Positions 1 through 9,085 of a stretch of 64,000 nucleotides of DNA are shown here, in pieces. Position 1 is the first letter of the stretch, and each line of letters begins with the position of its first letter. A program made the position numbers and the translations under genes. A model generated the notes under the pieces. That model worked only from the letters and a program-made list of their open reading frames with translations, had not been told where the DNA came from and searched no databases. This DNA is from Agitococcus sp. (GTDB lineage Bacteria; Pseudomonadota; Gammaproteobacteria; Pseudomonadales; Moraxellaceae): the NCBI GenBank assembly GCA_030646715.1, contig JAUSLJ010000005.1, forward strand, positions 62,001 to 126,000. The letters run 5' to 3'.

Positions 1-197
1 TTCATATGGTTGATGAAATTAGAAAAGTCAGCGATGGCGTGTATTTAGGTATTGGTACTTATGGTTTTACTGATGCTCAACGTCGTATCCCTCTGCCATT
101 TTTATTGACGGGTTCTGTGGGTGCTTATCGTGGTGATATGGGTCAGTTACGCAAGCGTTTTAATTTAAATAAAGAGCTGCCTGCACACTCAATGTAG
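1..197 (+). CDS. C-terminal end of an unrecognised protein (5' truncated)
   Basis: The frame is open from the window edge to a TAG at 195-197, so this is the last 64 or so residues of a longer gene. An ATG at position 6 is in frame, but an upstream His codon is already open, so I treat that Met as internal. The fragment has a Gly-rich stretch (DGVYLGIGTYGF) followed by RRIPLPFLL and ends in a short polar tail. I do not recognise the family. A short-chain dehydrogenase follows 75 bases downstream on the same strand and may be cotranscribed. Confidence 0.6.
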   Translation, partial: HMVDEIRKVSDGVYLGIGTYGFTDAQRRIPLPFLLTGSVGAYRGDMGQLRKRFNLNKELPAHSM

Positions 198-272
198 GTT
201 TACGACGAATATGTCTTGCTTGAAAAATCAAAGCAGACTCAAATAAATATGAACTATTTCAGGAGTAATAAT

Positions 273-1064
273 ATGTCCACTATCAAGCGTTGTGCGTTAA
301 TCACTGGCGCATCCGCAGGAATCGGCGCGACCTTCGCCCGTTTTCTTGCCGCCGAAGGCTATGATTTATTGTTGGTTGCTCGCCGCGAGGAGCGTTTACG
401 TGACTTAGCGGCAGAATTAACTGCAGCCTACAATATTCGTTGCGAGATTTTTGCCGCCGATTTAACCGACTCTGCCGCGCCCCGTGCCATTATTGCGTAT
501 GCCCAACAGCAAAATCTAACAATTGATTTTTTAGTCAATAACGCAGGTTTGTCGGGTAGTAAATTGTTTGTGGAAACACCGTGGTCAGAACTAGCGGGTG
601 AAATACAATTGATGATTACGGCAGTGACCGAGTTAGCCCATTTGGTTGCCCCCGACATGAAAGCACGGGGTTGGGGGCGTATTATTAATCTGTCGTCGAT
701 TGCTGCTTTTGCCCCACCTGCGGCGAGTTTGTTGTATACAGGCATTAAAAGCTATGTGCTGTATATGTCGGAATCCTTGGATATGGAGCTTAAACCACAC
801 GGCGTACACGTCACAGCCCTATGTCCAGGTTTTACCTATAGTGAGTTCCACGATGTCATGGGCACACGCTCCGCAGCAAATAGTTTACCTGCGATTTTGT
901 GGCAACAACCCGAAGAAGTAGTCAGTGAAGGTTATGCTGCGGTAATGAAAGGCAAGCCCGTTTGTGTGCCAGGAACAGTGAACAAGTTGGTAACGGCGAG
1001 TATGCGACCAATCCCTGAAACGGTACGCTATTTTTTAGGACGCACGTTGAATCCGTTTAAATAG
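273..1064 (+). CDS. SDR family NAD(P)-dependent oxidoreductase
   Basis: A 263-residue classical short-chain dehydrogenase/reductase. It shows the dinucleotide-binding TGASAGIG at residues 11-18, NNAG at 89-92, the catalytic Ser in NLSSIAAF (about 141-142), and Tyr155/Lys159 in YTGIK. Reading is open upstream to 216, but the ATG at 273 follows a good AGGAG at 261-265 and gives the usual N-terminus just before the Rossmann motif. The ADLTD motif and MKGKPVCVPG tail resemble the DltE/YqjQ-like branch, often annotated as acting on fatty or acyl substrates. The real substrate cannot be read from sequence. No cofactor-specificity claim is made. Confidence 0.9.
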   Translation: MSTIKRCALITGASAGIGATFARFLAAEGYDLLLVARREERLRDLAAELTAAYNIRCEIFAADLTDSAAPRAIIAYAQQQNLTIDFLVNNAGLSGSKLFVETPWSELAGEIQLMITAVTELAHLVAPDMKARGWGRIINLSSIAAFAPPAASLLYTGIKSYVLYMSESLDMELKPHGVHVTALCPGFTYSEFHDVMGTRSAANSLPAILWQQPEEVVSEGYAAVMKGKPVCVPGTVNKLVTASMRPIPETVRYFLGRTLNPFK

Positions 1065-1081
1065 AATCAGTAGAGTTTTCC

Positions 1082-1131
1082 CTTCGACTCCGCTCAGGGA
1101 GCGTGTTTGCGTTGGCTGAGCGGAGTCGAAG
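1082..1131. repeat. REP-like inverted repeat, CTTCGAC..GCTCAG family
   Basis: A perfect 16-base inverted repeat: CTTCGACTCCGCTCAG at 1082-1097 and its complement at 1116-1131, separated by 18 bases. It lies between the convergent SDR and VOC genes, where it could act as a bidirectional terminator. Related arms recur near 11.25, 20.5, 24.9, 44.8 and 47.5 kb. Confidence 0.85.
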
Positions 1132-1150
1132 CTCATTTTGTTGAGGAGAC

Positions 1151-1588
1151 TTAGTCGTTGCTCGCGCAATTTAACATCCAATGAATGCCAAATTGATCCA
1201 CTAAACTGCCAAAATAAGCACCCCAAAACATATCGGCAAGTGGCATATCAATTTTGCCGCCTTCGGCCAGCGCATTAAACAGGCGGTCGGTTTCGGCGCG
1301 GGTGTCTGTTTCAAGATTGATAAATACATTATTACCGTAATTGACCGAAAAACCCATAGATTCAGGCGCATCCGTTCCCATGAGCACATGGCCGCCGAGT
1401 ATGGGCAACTCAACGTGTATCACCAAATTTTGGTCAGCTTCGGACAATGGCGGTTGATTAGGGTTAGAGGGCGCATCTTTAAAGCGCATGATGGGCATAC
1501 TAAATTCGCCCCCAAATACCGATTGATAAAATAAAAAAGCAGCTTCTGTGGTGCGAGGAAAGTTAAGGTAAGTGCTAACGCGAGCCAT
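1151..1588 (-). CDS. VOC-fold (PhnB/glyoxalase-like) protein
   Basis: A 145-residue protein of the vicinal-oxygen-chelate superfamily, PhnB-like subgroup. It begins with the characteristic YLNFPRTTEAAFLFYQSVFGGEF, has a central LGGHVLMGTDAPE strand pair, and ends with a second half-module (FGSLVDQFGIHWMLN). Length matches the family. PhnB-like proteins are usually annotated as possible metal-dependent lyases, dioxygenases or resistance proteins; no substrate can be assigned. The ATG at 1588 is preceded on the minus strand by AGGAGAAT. The gene lies 40 bases downstream of an SRPBCC gene on the same strand, a common pairing of two small-ligand folds. Confidence 0.85.
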   Translation of the reverse strand: MARVSTYLNFPRTTEAAFLFYQSVFGGEFSMPIMRFKDAPSNPNQPPLSEADQNLVIHVELPILGGHVLMGTDAPESMGFSVNYGNNVFINLETDTRAETDRLFNALAEGGKIDMPLADMFWGAYFGSLVDQFGIHWMLNCASND

Positions 1589-1628
1589 GATCTATTCTCC
1601 TAAATAAAACCCAAATGACGTTGTTATT

Positions 1629-2039
1629 TTATTGCTTTGCTTCAACATGTCGCGCAAAGTTATTTAAAATAGCTTGCCAGCCCTCGCGCTGTTGTTCAAC
1701 CGAATGTGTCGATTCTGCGTCAAAGGTTTCGCGCACGGTGACGCCGTTGGCTCCATTTAAAAACTCAACGAGTAAGACACGATCACCCAAAAAGGCAGAC
1801 TCAATCAATTGATACTCAACAAGATTGGTATATGTCCCCGCAAAATCAAAACCCATACTGCCATCTTTGGCTTCCATCCGTGATGAGAAAGTACCGCCAA
1901 CACGCAAATCTACAAACGATTGAGTCGTGTGCCAATCAGCAGATGCGGTATTCCATTGCTTTATGTCTTCGGGTGTTGTCCACGCGCGCCAAACATTTTC
2001 AATAGGTGCATTAACAATCGTTTCAACGGTGATTTTCAT
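1629..2039 (-). CDS. SRPBCC / AHSA1-like domain protein
   Basis: A 136-residue single-domain START/Bet v1-like protein. The N-terminus (ITVETIVNAPIENVWRAWTTPEDIKQWN) is the standard AHSA1/polyketide-cyclase-like opening. The middle carries a DLRVGGTFSSRMEAKDGSMGFDFAGTY-type strand set, and the last 25 residues form the long C-terminal helix (HSVEQQREGWQAILNNFA) over the hydrophobic pocket. These proteins bind small hydrophobic ligands; the ligand is unknown. It is transcribed with the downstream VOC protein, and together they look like a small accessory pair rather than part of the pepA-holC operon. Confidence 0.85.
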   Translation of the reverse strand: MKITVETIVNAPIENVWRAWTTPEDIKQWNTASADWHTTQSFVDLRVGGTFSSRMEAKDGSMGFDFAGTYTNLVEYQLIESAFLGDRVLLVEFLNGANGVTVRETFDAESTHSVEQQREGWQAILNNFARHVEAKQ

Positions 2040-2086
2040 GTATAGGCTTCTTTATAAATGATGTCTAACACTGCGCGAGAACTATT

Positions 2087-2422
2087 CTAATCAGGTTTTT
2101 TCAAACTATCCGCTAATAAACGATTCATTTCGCCATGTAACCATTTACGTAAGTCTTGGCGCACAGTGTCTAAATGTTGCTCGATTAAATCATCAGCATT
2201 TTGTAAAAAGCTTTTTTTCAGCTCTTGTTCTACAGACGACACAGGAAAAACCGATGGCGGTATAGGTAGCACAGGACGAGCTTGACTAGCGACGACGCGC
2301 TCATACATTTGCCCACCCAAAAAGCTGCAGATATCTTGTAATTCGTCAAACACATTTTGACGAAAATCGACGGGGGAACGCTGCCAACGTTGAGGAAAGT
2401 TAGAGCCTAATTCAATGGCCAT
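2087..2422 (-). CDS. Hypothetical protein coupled to holC
   Basis: A 111-residue protein of unrecognised family, immediately downstream of holC. Reading is open to a GTG at 2434 that overlaps the holC stop as GTGA, so the true start may be 2434 (115 aa) or the ATG at 2422 used here. It has a QRWQRSPVDFRQNVFDELQDI helix near the N-terminus, a Pro-rich linker (RPVLPIPPSVFPV) and a charged amphipathic C-terminal helix (LIEQHLDTVRQDLRKWLHGEMNRL-type). It has no signal peptide or membrane segment. Tight coupling suggests co-expression with DNA polymerase III chi, but no function can be assigned. Confidence 0.7.
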   Translation of the reverse strand: MAIELGSNFPQRWQRSPVDFRQNVFDELQDICSFLGGQMYERVVASQARPVLPIPPSVFPVSSVEQELKKSFLQNADDLIEQHLDTVRQDLRKWLHGEMNRLLADSLKKPD

Positions 2423-2430
2423 AAGACAAC

Positions 2431-2856
2431 TCACAAATCATGTTTTTCGAGGCTAAAGCCCTGTTGTTTATAATATTGCCAGCGGAGGCGGGCAGCCTGC
2501 TTACTTGCTTCGTCATTCCCCACGACCTCAAGTAGACGGTGAAACTGTGCTAAACCTTGAGGTTGACGCGTACTGATATTTAAACACACACCATCACTTT
2601 CGGTAGGTGTCTGTAAACTAATTAATACAGGCGCTGTGGCGATAAATGCCCCATCTCCTACACGATGATGCGCTAAAAAACTTTCAGGCTTATATGACCA
2701 TAACCAGTCATCACAAGCTTTAGCTCCATCCTCATTTTCTGTTTGAATAAACACACGATGACCATTTGCGACTGCTTTGGCCGTCAACTTACAAACGGCG
2801 AGCAGTCGAGCATCGGCTGTGCTCTCAGACAACAAATAAAAATCAACGCGCAACAC
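2431..2856 (-). CDS. holC: DNA polymerase III subunit chi
   Basis: A 141-residue HolC-family protein. It opens with RVDFYLL, has the mid-domain DDWLWSYKPESFLAHHRVGDG segment with the conserved FLAH(H) motif, and ends with the WQYYKQQGFSLEKHDL type of helix. Chi joins the clamp-loader complex through psi and binds the SSB C-terminal tail during replication. The GTG start at 2856 overlaps the end of pepA by 14 bases, which implies translational coupling; pepA-holC is the usual order in gammaproteobacteria. Alternative starts would truncate the first beta strand. Confidence 0.9.
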   Translation of the reverse strand: MLRVDFYLLSESTADARLLAVCKLTAKAVANGHRVFIQTENEDGAKACDDWLWSYKPESFLAHHRVGDGAFIATAPVLISLQTPTESDGVCLNISTRQPQGLAQFHRLLEVVGNDEASKQAARLRWQYYKQQGFSLEKHDL

Positions 2857-4336
2857 GGCTACTCAAGTAATGCATCAACAACGGTACAGGACGGCCTGTT
2901 GATGCTTTTTGCGCGCCACTGTTCCATGCCGTGCCTGCAATGTCCAAATGCGCCCATGTATAGTCTTTAGTAAAGCGCGCTAAGAAACAAGCGGCAGTTA
3001 TTGCACCGCCATAAGGGCCGCCGTTGCTAATATTACCCATGTCAGCAAAAGGTGAGTCCAATAATTCTTGATAGTCTTGCCAAACAGGCATACGCCAAGC
3101 GCGGTCATTACTACGTTGTCCTGCTTCGGTGAGGGCATTGGCTAAGTCATCATTCGGGCTAAACAAACCTGAAACCACTTTACCCAAAGCAACAACACAC
3201 GCACCTGTTAAGGTCGCAATATCAATAACGACCGCAGGTTCATAACGGGCAATATAGGTTAAGGCATCACATAACACTAAGCGACCTTCGGCATCAGTAT
3301 TTAAAATTTCAACCGTTTGACCCGACATGGTGGTGACAATGTCACCAGGTCTTGTTGCTTTGCCTGAAGGCATATTTTCCGCGGCGGCAATCACACCCAC
3401 GACGTTAATGGGCAGTTTTGCAGCAAGCAGTGCTTTGATTACGCCAAATACTGAAGCCGCGCCGCACATATCGTATTTCATTTCGTCCATCGCGGCCGCT
3501 GGTTTAATCGAAATGCCACCCGTATCAAACGTTACGCCTTTGCCGACTAAAACCACAGGCTTATCGCCTTTTTTGCCGCCATTGTATTCCATGACAATCA
3601 GCTTGCCTTCTTGGTCTGAGCCTTTAGACACGGCTAAAAACGCGCCCATGCCCAGTTTTTCCATTTCTTTTTCGCCGAGTACATTGACACTGAGCTTGCG
3701 TTCGTTTTTGGCGAGCAAGTGAGCTTGTTCAGCTAAGTAACTGGGGTGGCAAATGTTGGGTGGCATATTGCCCAAATCACGCGCGAAATTTAGACCTGTA
3801 GCGACGGATTCGCCCCATGCAATAGCAGCTTGACCTTCGCTATTGGCTAAACTTTCACCGACGACTAAAGTCAGTTGGCTTAAACCTGTATCAGTCGTTT
3901 TTTTACTTTTAAAGGTTTCAAAACGATAGCTGGCTTCAAGTGTCGCACGGACAACATCACTTATCACTTCGCTGCTATTGCGGTCAGTAACAACGAGTTC
4001 ACTCAAAAAGCTATAAGCGTGTTTGGTTTTGGTATTTAAGGCTTTAAATGCGCTTGCGGCTACTTTTTGTAAGGCGCGACCATTAAACTCAGCGGCACTT
4101 CCTGCGCCAACGACCAATACCAATGGCGTACTGGTGTTGGCAAGATGATATACTGCTAATGTTTGACCCAGTTTAGCCTCAAAGTTAGCGGCTTTAACCG
4201 TGGCAGATAATGCGCCAGCACTGATAGCATCTAGGGCTTGACCTGTGGCACCAAGACCTTCGGATGTCATGGGAATAATTAGGGCATCAGTCGCCACCAG
4301 CGCGGCATTTATCGAAGGAAGTAACGCGAATTCCAT
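2843..4336 (-). CDS. pepA: Leucyl aminopeptidase (cytosol aminopeptidase, M17)
   Basis: A 497-residue M17 metallopeptidase that removes N-terminal residues from peptides in the cytoplasm. In E. coli PepA also binds DNA in cer/xer recombination. The catalytic domain carries VGKGVTFDTGGISIKP (metal-binding Lys/Asp), DEMKYDMCGAASV and the signature NTDAEGRL. A TTG at 4351 would add five residues; I chose the ATG at 4336 because PepA proteins normally begin MEF and a GTGAGAG sits just upstream. It is divergent from lptF and heads the pepA-holC operon. Confidence 0.95.
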   Translation of the reverse strand: MEFALLPSINAALVATDALIIPMTSEGLGATGQALDAISAGALSATVKAANFEAKLGQTLAVYHLANTSTPLVLVVGAGSAAEFNGRALQKVAASAFKALNTKTKHAYSFLSELVVTDRNSSEVISDVVRATLEASYRFETFKSKKTTDTGLSQLTLVVGESLANSEGQAAIAWGESVATGLNFARDLGNMPPNICHPSYLAEQAHLLAKNERKLSVNVLGEKEMEKLGMGAFLAVSKGSDQEGKLIVMEYNGGKKGDKPVVLVGKGVTFDTGGISIKPAAAMDEMKYDMCGAASVFGVIKALLAAKLPINVVGVIAAAENMPSGKATRPGDIVTTMSGQTVEILNTDAEGRLVLCDALTYIARYEPAVVIDIATLTGACVVALGKVVSGLFSPNDDLANALTEAGQRSNDRAWRMPVWQDYQELLDSPFADMGNISNGGPYGGAITAACFLARFTKDYTWAHLDIAGTAWNSGAQKASTGRPVPLLMHYLSSRVAR

Positions 4337-4480
4337 TAAACTCTCACTCAAAAGAAGGGTGTTGATTTTAAAATTGTCAGAATCAGGACTTACAGACCGC
4401 GATTAGCGCATAAGTTCTAAAAAAGTGACTTTAGTTTACCTATTACTCGTCCAATTAACAGCACACAAGGCCGTAAAACT

Positions 4481-5599
4481 GTGATTATTCGTCGCTATTT
4501 AGCTAGTCAATTGTTAACTACTACACTTGCCGTTACCGCCTTGCTGACGCTTATTTTGATGGGCGGTCGAGTCATTAAGTATTTTGGTATGGCGGCAGAA
4601 GGTAAATTAGATGTTGAATTGTTGTCAGCTGTCTTGCTCTATCGTTTGCCTGGCTTTTTAGAGCTGATTATTCCTTTAGGTCTATTTATTGCGGTGTTAT
4701 TAGTGTTTGGCCGTATGTATATCGACAATGAAATCTCTGTATTAATGGCCAGTGGTATTAGTCGTTGGCAGTTAGTAGGCTTTAGTTTACCCACGATTCT
4801 ATTAGTGACTTTATGTGTTGTCAGCTTTAGTTTTTATTTAACGCCACACGGTAACGAGGCTTCTGAAAAGCTATTTAATCAACAAGCGAATCGTAATACC
4901 TTTGATATGGTGAGAGAAGGTCAGTTTCAACGTATTGATAATAATATGTTATATGCCCGTGCGTTATCGCCCGATAAAACACAGTTGTTAGATGTCACGC
5001 TGTATAACGAGAAAGTTCGGCCTGATGGTTCCGTTGAGCACACGATGATCTACGCAAAAAACGCTCGCCGTTATTTTGATGATAAAACCGAGCTGACGTA
5101 TATCGAGTTATCAGAAGGCTATCGTTACGAGTTAATGGCGGGGCAATTAAATTATAGTCAATTACATTTTCAATCCTATCGAATGCGCTTAACACTGAAT
5201 GCTGAAGAAAAAGAAATCAGCCGTAGTCGTAGTTTTAGTAGCACGATTATTTATCAGCGGCTAAAAACAGGGGATTTATTGGCCTTAGGTGAATGGTTAT
5301 GGCGATGTTCTATGCCATTAATTGCGCCCATTGCCGCTTTATTGGCATTATCGTTAGCCAAAGTGAATCCCCGTCAGGGACGTTATCTCAAATTATTACC
5401 CGCTATTTTGTTATATATCAGCTTTGTGGTTTTCATTGGCGCAACGCGTAACAGTATCGAAAAAGGTAAGCTCCTGCCGATGGCATTATGGGCGGTGCAT
5501 CTCAGTTATTTTGCTCTGGCGTTGTTGTTGTTATGTTGGGATAGCTTAATACTGCGTTACCAAGCATGGAAACAAGCACGCCAAGGAGTGACGCGATGA
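4481..5599 (+). CDS. lptF: LPS export ABC transporter permease LptF
   Basis: A 372-residue inner-membrane permease of the YjgP/YjgQ family. With LptG and the LptB ATPase it extracts lipopolysaccharide from the inner membrane and passes it to LptC-LptA. It begins IIRRYLASQLLTT, has three N-terminal membrane helices, a periplasmic beta-jellyroll (about residues 130-260) and three C-terminal helices (LIAPIAALLALSLAKVNPRQGR). The start is GTG at 4481 with a weak AAGG about 10 bases upstream. It overlaps lptG by four bases. Divergence from pepA is the arrangement found in E. coli. Confidence 0.95.
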   Translation: MIIRRYLASQLLTTTLAVTALLTLILMGGRVIKYFGMAAEGKLDVELLSAVLLYRLPGFLELIIPLGLFIAVLLVFGRMYIDNEISVLMASGISRWQLVGFSLPTILLVTLCVVSFSFYLTPHGNEASEKLFNQQANRNTFDMVREGQFQRIDNNMLYARALSPDKTQLLDVTLYNEKVRPDGSVEHTMIYAKNARRYFDDKTELTYIELSEGYRYELMAGQLNYSQLHFQSYRMRLTLNAEEKEISRSRSFSSTIIYQRLKTGDLLALGEWLWRCSMPLIAPIAALLALSLAKVNPRQGRYLKLLPAILLYISFVVFIGATRNSIEKGKLLPMALWAVHLSYFALALLLLCWDSLILRYQAWKQARQGVTR

Positions 5600-6663
5600 A
5601 ACTATTGAGTCGTTATGTTGGCCGCGTAGTGTTGTCATCGATGTTGATGGTGTTGTTACTGTTATTGGGTTTAGATTTGGTTTTTTCTTTTTTGGCGGAG
5701 TTAGAAGAATTAAAAGAGGCGTATCAAGCACCACAAGCCTTGATGTATGCCTTGTTGTCTTTACCTTTTCGTTTGTGTGACATGATGCCGATTGCCACCT
5801 TAATTGGCGGTATTGTTGGCTTAGGGATGTTGGCCAACAATGCTGAATTAACGGTGATGCGTGCAGCAGGCATTAGTATTAGTCGTCTGGTATGGTGGGT
5901 GATTAAACCTGCAATGCTGTTAGTGATGATGAGTTTGGTTTTTGCCGAGTATGTCGTCCCTAAAAGTCAAGAAATGGCGGACTCAGGTAAAGCCAAAGCA
6001 TTAGGCGAGCACTATAAAGTAGGCGAGTTATCCAGTTATTGGCAACGTCAAGGCGACACGTTTGTTCAAATGCAAAGTGTGACACCTGATGGCGTGTTGC
6101 ATGGTATTAGTTTTTATCAATTTAATGGTCAAGGGCAACTACAACAGACCCAGTTTGCTCAAGAAGGGCATTATCAACTCCCGCAACAGTGGGTGTTGAG
6201 CCAAGTCAGTCAGGCAGAATGGGCAAGCGATGGCTCAACAAAAGGTAGCCAGCAAGCATCAATGATTTGGAGTAGCGAGCTAACCCCCGATTTTTTAAGG
6301 TTAGTCACCGTTTCACCTGAATATTTGCCGCCATCGCGTTTATATCGCTATGCTAACTATTTAGAGCGACAAGGTTTAGCATCAAGTGCCTATTTCTTAG
6401 AGTTTTGGAAAAAAGCATTAGCCCCGATTGCTGCGCTGTCGATGGTTTTAGTGGCGTGTTCGTTTATTTTTGGCCCTTTACGTTCAGTAACGATGGGCTT
6501 GCGAATCATTTCGGGCATTTTAGCGGGTCTAGGATTTCGCTACTTACAAGACTTTGCAGGCTATGCCAGCTTGGTCTATCACTTCTCGCCATTGCTGGCG
6601 GCAGGTTTGCCAATTGCATTAAGTTTGTTGTGGGGTCTTGTCGCTTTGCGTAGAGTAAGGTAA
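5596..6663 (+). CDS. lptG: LPS export ABC transporter permease LptG
   Basis: A 355-residue partner permease of LptF. It begins MKLLSRYVGRVVLSSMLMV, followed by the coupling-helix region (NNAELTVMRAAGISISRL), a periplasmic jellyroll, and three final helices including PLRSVTMGLRIISGI. The ATG at 5596 overlaps the lptF TGA as ATGA, indicating translational coupling; reading is open 30 bases further upstream but that would run inside lptF. No clear terminator follows; the 185 bases to the next gene hold nothing I recognise. Confidence 0.95.
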   Translation: MKLLSRYVGRVVLSSMLMVLLLLLGLDLVFSFLAELEELKEAYQAPQALMYALLSLPFRLCDMMPIATLIGGIVGLGMLANNAELTVMRAAGISISRLVWWVIKPAMLLVMMSLVFAEYVVPKSQEMADSGKAKALGEHYKVGELSSYWQRQGDTFVQMQSVTPDGVLHGISFYQFNGQGQLQQTQFAQEGHYQLPQQWVLSQVSQAEWASDGSTKGSQQASMIWSSELTPDFLRLVTVSPEYLPPSRLYRYANYLERQGLASSAYFLEFWKKALAPIAALSMVLVACSFIFGPLRSVTMGLRIISGILAGLGFRYLQDFAGYASLVYHFSPLLAAGLPIALSLLWGLVALRRVR

Positions 6664-6848
6664 AACAACTATGTGACTCTCTGTTTTGCAAGATTAAACA
6701 ATAAAGACTAGAGTGTTATTTAGGGTCGTGTTTTGTACTGCATTTGAAAAAGAAGTGATTGACTTCTCAAAAGCGTGTTTGGCAGTAAAAACACTGATAG
6801 TGTAAGCTGCTTAGAAATAACCGATATAGCAACAGAAAAAACCACCCA

Positions 6849-7616
6849 GTGAAGGGTGAATTGAAAATAACCGAAAATAAAGAGAATGCCATTTTGTTAA
6901 CTTGGACTTCCGCTGAAGCCACCGATGTCGGGGCAAAGCGCAAAATTAATGAAGACTCCATGCTGTCCCGTACGGATATTGGTCTGTGGGTGGTGGCTGA
7001 TGGTATGGGAGGGCACGCGGCAGGAGATGTAGCCAGTCAAATGGTAGTCTCTGCTTTGTCGCAACTCAAACCGAATAAAGACCTTGCTGATTTTGTCGAT
7101 GCCATTGAAGACAAATTGCTATTGGTGAATCACCAACTACGCAAGCATGGTCAGGAGGCATTGGGCGGACGAACACTAGGAACAACAGTCATTAGTTTGT
7201 TTTTTGCCGATACGATGGGTGCGTGTGTATGGGCAGGTGACTCTAGAGCGTATTTGTTTAGAGAAGGGCAATTAAGTCGTATTTCACATGATCACTCCGC
7301 CGTGCAAGAAATGATTGACTCAGGCATGATTACCCAAGAGCAAGCAGGGTTTCATCCGCATCGTAATGTCATTACTCGTGCTGTGGGTGGTGGCGAAAAA
7401 CTGTTTCCTGAAGTGCGGGTCTTTACCCTACAGGCGGGTGACTGGTATTTAATTTGTAGTGATGGTCTGTACAACGAAATTAGTGAAGAGGTCATTGCGG
7501 CGCATATTGTTCAGGCGACTCCTGCCGAGTCAGTGCGTGTATTGATGGAAAAAGCCCTTGCGCCTGGAGCTCTCGATAATGTCACACTCATTATCGTTAA
7601 GGTAGGGGAGGTGTAA
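6849..7616 (+). CDS. PP2C-family serine/threonine protein phosphatase
   Basis: A 255-residue PP2C (PPM) phosphatase of the Stp1 type. All metal-binding motifs are present: KRKINEDSM, WVVADGMGGHAAGD, GTTVISLF, WAGDSRAYLFR, ICSDGLYNEI and DNVTLIIV. Members remove phosphate from Ser/Thr of proteins using two Mn/Mg ions. The start is uncertain: GTG at 6849 is used, but TTG codons at 6861 and 6894 are also possible and none has a strong ribosome site. No Hanks-type kinase gene is adjacent. A small membrane-anchored protein begins one base after the stop and is surely cotranscribed. Confidence 0.88.
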   Translation: MKGELKITENKENAILLTWTSAEATDVGAKRKINEDSMLSRTDIGLWVVADGMGGHAAGDVASQMVVSALSQLKPNKDLADFVDAIEDKLLLVNHQLRKHGQEALGGRTLGTTVISLFFADTMGACVWAGDSRAYLFREGQLSRISHDHSAVQEMIDSGMITQEQAGFHPHRNVITRAVGGGEKLFPEVRVFTLQAGDWYLICSDGLYNEISEEVIAAHIVQATPAESVRVLMEKALAPGALDNVTLIIVKVGEV

Positions 7617-7617
7617 A

Positions 7618-7980
7618 ATGAAAAACGATTATCCTAATGCCAATGCCCGTCTAGCAGAAGTGGCTAAAAGTTGGGCAGAAGGCGAAGTTAGCCATGACGA
7701 ATGGCGTAAAGAGCGCCGTAGTGTCATTGCCTCGCTGTTAAGCAGTCGCAGAGATTGGTTATCAGGCGAAAATAGAACACTACCGCCGAAAAGAACAAAA
7801 ACGATTAATTTGACATTGCCGACCATTAAAGTGCCGCCGAATGTGCTTGCGAGTTCCGATGCGCAAATCAGTGTTTTATTAACAGCCGATGTTGAAGCAA
7901 CTGATGATGATGTGCTGTTGCTGGCACTGTTGCTGTTAGTGATGATACTTACCGCCATACTGTTATTGTACGTGATGTAG
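7618..7980 (+). CDS. Small tail-anchored protein, partner of the PP2C gene
   Basis: A 120-residue protein starting at the ATG next to the phosphatase stop codon. The N-terminal 45 residues (ARLAEVAKSWAEGEVSHDEW, then RKERRSVIASLL) read like a SHOCT-style short helical pair. A basic Pro-rich linker follows, then an acidic EATDDD segment and a very hydrophobic C-terminal helix of about 20 residues (VLLLALLLLVMILTAILLLYV). I see no signal peptide, so it is likely a C-terminally anchored inner-membrane protein facing the cytoplasm. I do not recognise the family. It could localise or regulate the phosphatase (inference). Confidence 0.7.
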   Translation: MKNDYPNANARLAEVAKSWAEGEVSHDEWRKERRSVIASLLSSRRDWLSGENRTLPPKRTKTINLTLPTIKVPPNVLASSDAQISVLLTADVEATDDDVLLLALLLLVMILTAILLLYVM

Positions 7981-8098
7981 ATTTTCGTCAGAAAATAGCC
8001 CTCATTTGTCATGTACTAGGTCTATTTGTTGGACAATTTAACGAATGGGGTGTTATTGCTTGTTCTATGCTTGTCTTCAACGTGCATGGAACAAGACA

Positions 8099-9085
8099 AT
8101 GAGCCAATACCAACCCATAACTAGCCCGCTTAAACGCAGTATGTTTGCGAGGAGCACCAAAGTAGCGACACGCGTAGTGCATGGTCGCCGTCCGTTGTTG
8201 CGTGACTTACGCTTGGCTCTGACTCATGCGGCTGAGTTGCCATGGTTGTTATTCCCCTTAAATTCCGAAGCCGATGTCCATCCTGAGATGCTGCCCAGCA
8301 GTTATCCTAGTTATGTCGATTATTTGTCGGTATTGGCACAAATGATTGTGCCCACAGAACGTAAATCTATTTCCTATGGCACCTTAGCGGTTATTCCTGC
8401 TGACTATGTTTGGCCACAAGAAAAACGCCAGAGTAAATGGTTTTTTATCAATGGTATTTGTACCAGCCCTGCGATGGCCTTACTCGAAACGCGCGAGATG
8501 GCCGCGACTTTTCAACGCCCCATTCATTTAATTCATACCCCGACAGCGGGTGTAGTTCGTGATTTATGGGGTGCAATTACCGCGAGAACCCTGCGAAAAG
8601 ATGGCCGTCTTTCTCGACCTTCTTTTAATATAATTAAAAATGCCTTACTGAGCCATGAAAAAGTGGTGTTGACGACCTATTCCCAAGGCACAATTATTGC
8701 CAGTTATGTGGTGAGAAAAATTCTAAAAGATCCTGTGCTGCGTTTACACGCTCATAAATTAGAAGTGTATTGTATTGGTGGGGCGGCCGATAGTTTACAT
8801 ACCGATCGCAATCTGAGTGCGGAGCATGGTCATAGTGTTCCCTATGTTGAGCATTTTGCCAATGGCAAAGACTTTTTTGCTCGTGTTGGTGTCTTAGCGC
8901 ATTATCACGATACATCGGGTGCTATTTTTGTCATTCCCAATAAAAAAGGTCATATGCTAAACGACCACTACATCAAAGGTATTGGTCGTGGTGATTATTG
9001 TGATCAACGCTCGCGTTTATATAAATATGCAAACGGTGGTGAAGCTGGAGTGCATGATTATATTCCGACAGATAGACGGCGTTAA
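8099..9085 (+). CDS. Putative alpha/beta-fold serine hydrolase
   Basis: A 328-residue protein of unassigned family. The segment VVLTTYSQGTIIASYVV has the look of a nucleophile elbow (Y-S-Q-G, with the first Gly of GxSxG replaced by Thr), as in cutinase- or lipase-like alpha/beta hydrolases. Upstream is KWFFINGICTSPAMA, plausible for the oxyanion region, and later VYCIGGAADS and conserved-looking HYHDTSGAIF. No signal peptide or membrane helix is evident. Reading is open to 8045; I prefer the ATG at 8099 (MSQYQP). The gene ends in a four-base convergent overlap with the Gcr gene. Substrate is unknown. Confidence 0.6.
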   Translation: MSQYQPITSPLKRSMFARSTKVATRVVHGRRPLLRDLRLALTHAAELPWLLFPLNSEADVHPEMLPSSYPSYVDYLSVLAQMIVPTERKSISYGTLAVIPADYVWPQEKRQSKWFFINGICTSPAMALLETREMAATFQRPIHLIHTPTAGVVRDLWGAITARTLRKDGRLSRPSFNIIKNALLSHEKVVLTTYSQGTIIASYVVRKILKDPVLRLHAHKLEVYCIGGAADSLHTDRNLSAEHGHSVPYVEHFANGKDFFARVGVLAHYHDTSGAIFVIPNKKGHMLNDHYIKGIGRGDYCDQRSRLYKYANGGEAGVHDYIPTDRRR

